From the NCBI GenBank assembly GCA_947454745.1, contig CANGMV010000040.1, positions 1 to 7,939 of the forward strand: DNA of 7,939 nucleotides, written 5' to 3'. Each line of letters opens with the position of its first letter. Position 1 is the first letter of the stretch. Source of the stretch: Bacteroidota bacterium (GTDB lineage: Bacteria; Bacteroidota; Bacteroidia; Chitinophagales; Chitinophagaceae). The notes below the pieces were generated by a model that saw only the letters and a list, made by a program, of their open reading frames with translations, did no database searches and was not told where the DNA came from. A program made the translations under genes and the position numbers. Shown here piece after piece: positions 6,661-7,939 of the stretch.

Positions 6661-6681
6661 CTCTATCAAATGGGGGCTTTT
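6628..6681 (+). terminator. Possible terminator of the plus-strand membrane-protein gene
   Basis: AAAAGCCCC (6628-6636) can pair perfectly with GGGGCTTTT (6673-6681) on the plus strand, with ATTT following. The loop is long (36 nt) and contains the right arm of the hairpin that terminates the opposite strand. The left arm GCCCC is shared, so only one of the two structures can form at a time in a given transcript. As a terminator it is weaker than its minus-strand counterpart. Confidence 0.4.
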
Positions 6682-7111
6682 ATTTGGCCGCTAATTTAAA
6701 AGTTACAGTTTTGTTATTTGTAGAAGTAGATTTTGAAGTAACTACTACCGTTGCGGTACATAATACCCCAGGCTTTAACCCTGTAATGGTTACTGTATTA
6801 TCCGCTGCCACTGATGCATTAGATGCAGTAAATACCGATGATTGATCCGCATCGCTCTTCACTGTTACATCCACATTCACTCCTGCCGTTGGCAAAGTAG
6901 AACTTACTTTCACATTTATTACCTGCGAGGTTCCCACTACTCCTAAAATATTACCTGCACCTGGATCCTGTGTTACCGTAAAGGCAACAGCTGCCTCAGT
7001 TGGTGTAGGAGTTGGCGTAGGTGTAGGCGTAGGACTAGGACTGTCTCCACCCTTACTACAAGAGAAGAGTATAAAAGGAACAGCTATTAATAAGAATCTA
7101 AATTGTTTCAT
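6680..7111 (-). CDS. Small lipoprotein with Pro-Thr linker and probable Ig-like domain
   Basis: The protein has 143 residues from the ATG at 7111. An upstream in-frame TTG (7135) would put eight residues before the lipoprotein signal and is less likely. The signal peptide (1-17) ends in LFSC, so C18 is the lipidated cysteine. A flexible tether follows: GGDSPS, then six Pro-Thr units (27-38). The rest (about 40-143) is Val/Thr/Ser-rich with alternating beta-strand patterns such as VDVTVKS, NTVTITGLKPG and ATVVVTSKS. That resembles an Ig-like or fibronectin III-like sandwich, but it is a fold guess rather than a family match. It is probably anchored in the outer membrane and may be displayed on the surface. 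Its base composition is visibly richer in G and C than the neighbouring genes. It converges on the plus-strand gene and overlaps its terminator. No functional link to the neighbours is apparent. Confidence 0.85.
   Translation of the reverse strand: MKQFRFLLIAVPFILFSCSKGGDSPSPTPTPTPTPTPTEAAVAFTVTQDPGAGNILGVVGTSQVINVKVSSTLPTAGVNVDVTVKSDADQSSVFTASNASVAADNTVTITGLKPGVLCTATVVVTSKSTSTNNKTVTFKLAAK
6998..7033. repeat. Degenerate hexanucleotide tract encoding (Pro-Thr)6
   Basis: Six consecutive six-base units on the minus strand (CCT or CCA followed by ACG, ACA or ACT) encode the Pro-Thr linker of the lipoprotein. Third positions vary, so it is not a perfect microsatellite. A change in unit number would keep the reading frame and only alter the tether length. 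Confidence 0.85.
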
Positions 7112-7252
7112 ATAAACTAATGTTTTAAAGATCAATTATTTACGATTAAACACGAAGAATTGTGTATACATATTAAAGATATCAAAATAATTTATAATTA
7201 GTTAAATAAATCGAAAACTATACTCACCAATCATATTTTTTTTGCTATTTAC

Positions 7253-7939
7253 TTAATCTATGATTCTTGACATACCTATGTAATGAATGATATCCGATGC
7301 GACCAAACTAGCTTTTGAAATTTCTTTTATCGCAGTATCTCCAGCTAATCCATGTAAATAAACGCCAATTGCTGCTGCAGTATACACATCATATCCTTGT
7401 GCACAAAGAGAAACAATGATGCCAGTTAATACATCCCCACTTCCTGCTGTGGCCATTCCATCGTTCCCTGTTGTGTTTTGAAGAAGTTCCTGTCCTTTAC
7501 ATCCAACTATTGTTTGAGCACCTTTTAAAACTAATACAGTAACTTGTTTTTCTATGAAATTATTAGCTTGCTCAGCTCGTTGCAAAGGATCGTAATCAAA
7601 ACCTTGCAAACGCGCAAATTCACCCGGATGCGGCGTTACAATATGATTCGATTTTAATAAAAGAGTCTCATCAGCAACAATTGTCAATGCATCAGCATCA
7701 ATTACAACTGGTCCTATATAATGAGAGAGCACATATTTTAAATTCATTTTGGCAAGGTCTGAAAATCCAATACCAGGTCCAATTGCAATGGCATCATATT
7801 TCGTTAAATCTATATCATGAATGGCAGTTTCGTGCATATACATCAACTCTGGCTGTTCCTTTAATAATACCTGTACCGCTTCTTTAGGAATCATGGCAGT
7901 CACCATTCCGCAACCAGAATGTAATGCTGCACGAGCGCA
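7253..7939 (-). CDS. nnrD: ADP/ATP-dependent NAD(P)H-hydrate dehydratase domain (5' part beyond window)
   Basis: The frame is open to the right edge, giving 229 residues of the C-terminal YjeF (ribokinase-like) domain. Before the ATG at 7906 the frame continues as ARAALHSGCG, which is family sequence, so 7906 is internal and not the start. Motifs: AIGPGIG in the nucleotide-binding region, VIDADAL, TPHPGEFARL, and the signature GNDGMATAGSGDVLTG (from about 7462 down), whose GSGD holds the anion hole and catalytic aspartate. The enzyme uses ADP or ATP to dehydrate S-NAD(P)HX, the damaged form of NAD(P)H, back to NAD(P)H in the cytoplasm. In many bacteria, including Bacteroidota, this domain is fused behind the NAD(P)HX epimerase in one protein of about 500 residues. 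That part would lie beyond the window and cannot be confirmed. It is a housekeeping repair gene, with no sign of a link to the regulatory cassette and no GC-rich terminator hairpin after its stop. Confidence 0.95.
   Translation of the reverse strand, partial: CARAALHSGCGMVTAMIPKEAVQVLLKEQPELMYMHETAIHDIDLTKYDAIAIGPGIGFSDLAKMNLKYVLSHYIGPVVIDADALTIVADETLLLKSNHIVTPHPGEFARLQGFDYDPLQRAEQANNFIEKQVTVLVLKGAQTIVGCKGQELLQNTTGNDGMATAGSGDVLTGIIVSLCAQGYDVYTAAAIGVYLHGLAGDTAIKEISKASLVASDIIHYIGMSRIID

Noticed and set aside
5413..6694. Open frames at 5413-5634, 6258-6503 and 6436-6669 (minus) and 6482-6694 (plus)
   Set aside because: They overlap the 468-residue plus-strand gene, which has a consistent signal peptide, membrane helix and domain layout. 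The Phe/Leu/Ser-rich minus-strand readings are the expected antisense of Lys/Glu/Asn-rich coding sequence.
6998..7033. Tandem hexamers as a CRISPR-like array
   Set aside because: There are no spacers. The units are in-frame codons of a Pro-Thr linker.
7112..7135. Longer lipoprotein start at a TTG (7135)
   Set aside because: It adds eight residues before a well-formed lipoprotein signal that begins exactly at the ATG at 7111.
7183..7190. TTATTTTG as a -7 box for the lipoprotein gene
   Set aside because: It has one mismatch in the defining TA, lies 71 nt from the start codon and lacks a good -33 element, so it is indistinguishable from AT-rich background.
7681..7887. Open frame on the plus strand, 68 residues
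   Set aside because: It is antisense to the conserved NAD(P)H-hydrate dehydratase domain and has no recognisable features.

Overview
The window looks like chromosomal DNA of a Bacteroidota bacterium, possibly Chitinophagaceae or a relative (the family is a guess). It is AT-rich and its start codons lack Shine-Dalgarno sequences. Several genes are preceded by the Bacteroidota -7 promoter element TAnnTTTG. The sensor kinase is of the periplasmic propeller/Y_Y_Y type that is abundant in this phylum.

Layout. On the minus strand, read right to left from 5025, lie five genes: a small hypothetical protein (4771-5025), a 953-residue propeller histidine kinase (1855-4716), its NarL/LuxR-type response regulator (1238-1852, only 2 nt after the kinase stop), a second small hypothetical protein (891-1154), and a Bcr/CflA-type drug efflux transporter (1-805) that runs off the left edge. 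Divergently, on the plus strand, lies a 468-residue protein (5242-6648) with a signal peptide, a beta-rich periplasmic domain, one membrane helix and a cytoplasmic C-terminal domain with a possible helix-turn-helix. Converging on it is a small lipoprotein gene (6680-7111) with a Pro-Thr linker and a probable Ig-like domain. The right edge holds the C-terminal, catalytic part of an ADP/ATP-dependent NAD(P)H-hydrate dehydratase (7253-7939), whose 5' part lies outside the window.

How the parts may work together. The two small proteins that bracket the kinase/regulator pair are paralogues of each other: about 27 positions are identical by eye, and both end in Gln-Asp-Trp plus a basic residue. This suggests a cassette built around the two-component system. 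The divergent membrane protein also has a sensor-like layout (outside domain, one helix, inside domain) and may be a second regulator. The 216-bp divergent region between them holds an imperfect inverted repeat. The efflux gene downstream has its own apparent promoter, and nothing in the sequence proves that the regulator controls it. The lipoprotein and dehydratase genes look unrelated to the cassette.

No tRNA, rRNA, CRISPR array, insertion sequence or phage gene was seen. No gene-free stretch exceeds 300 bases.
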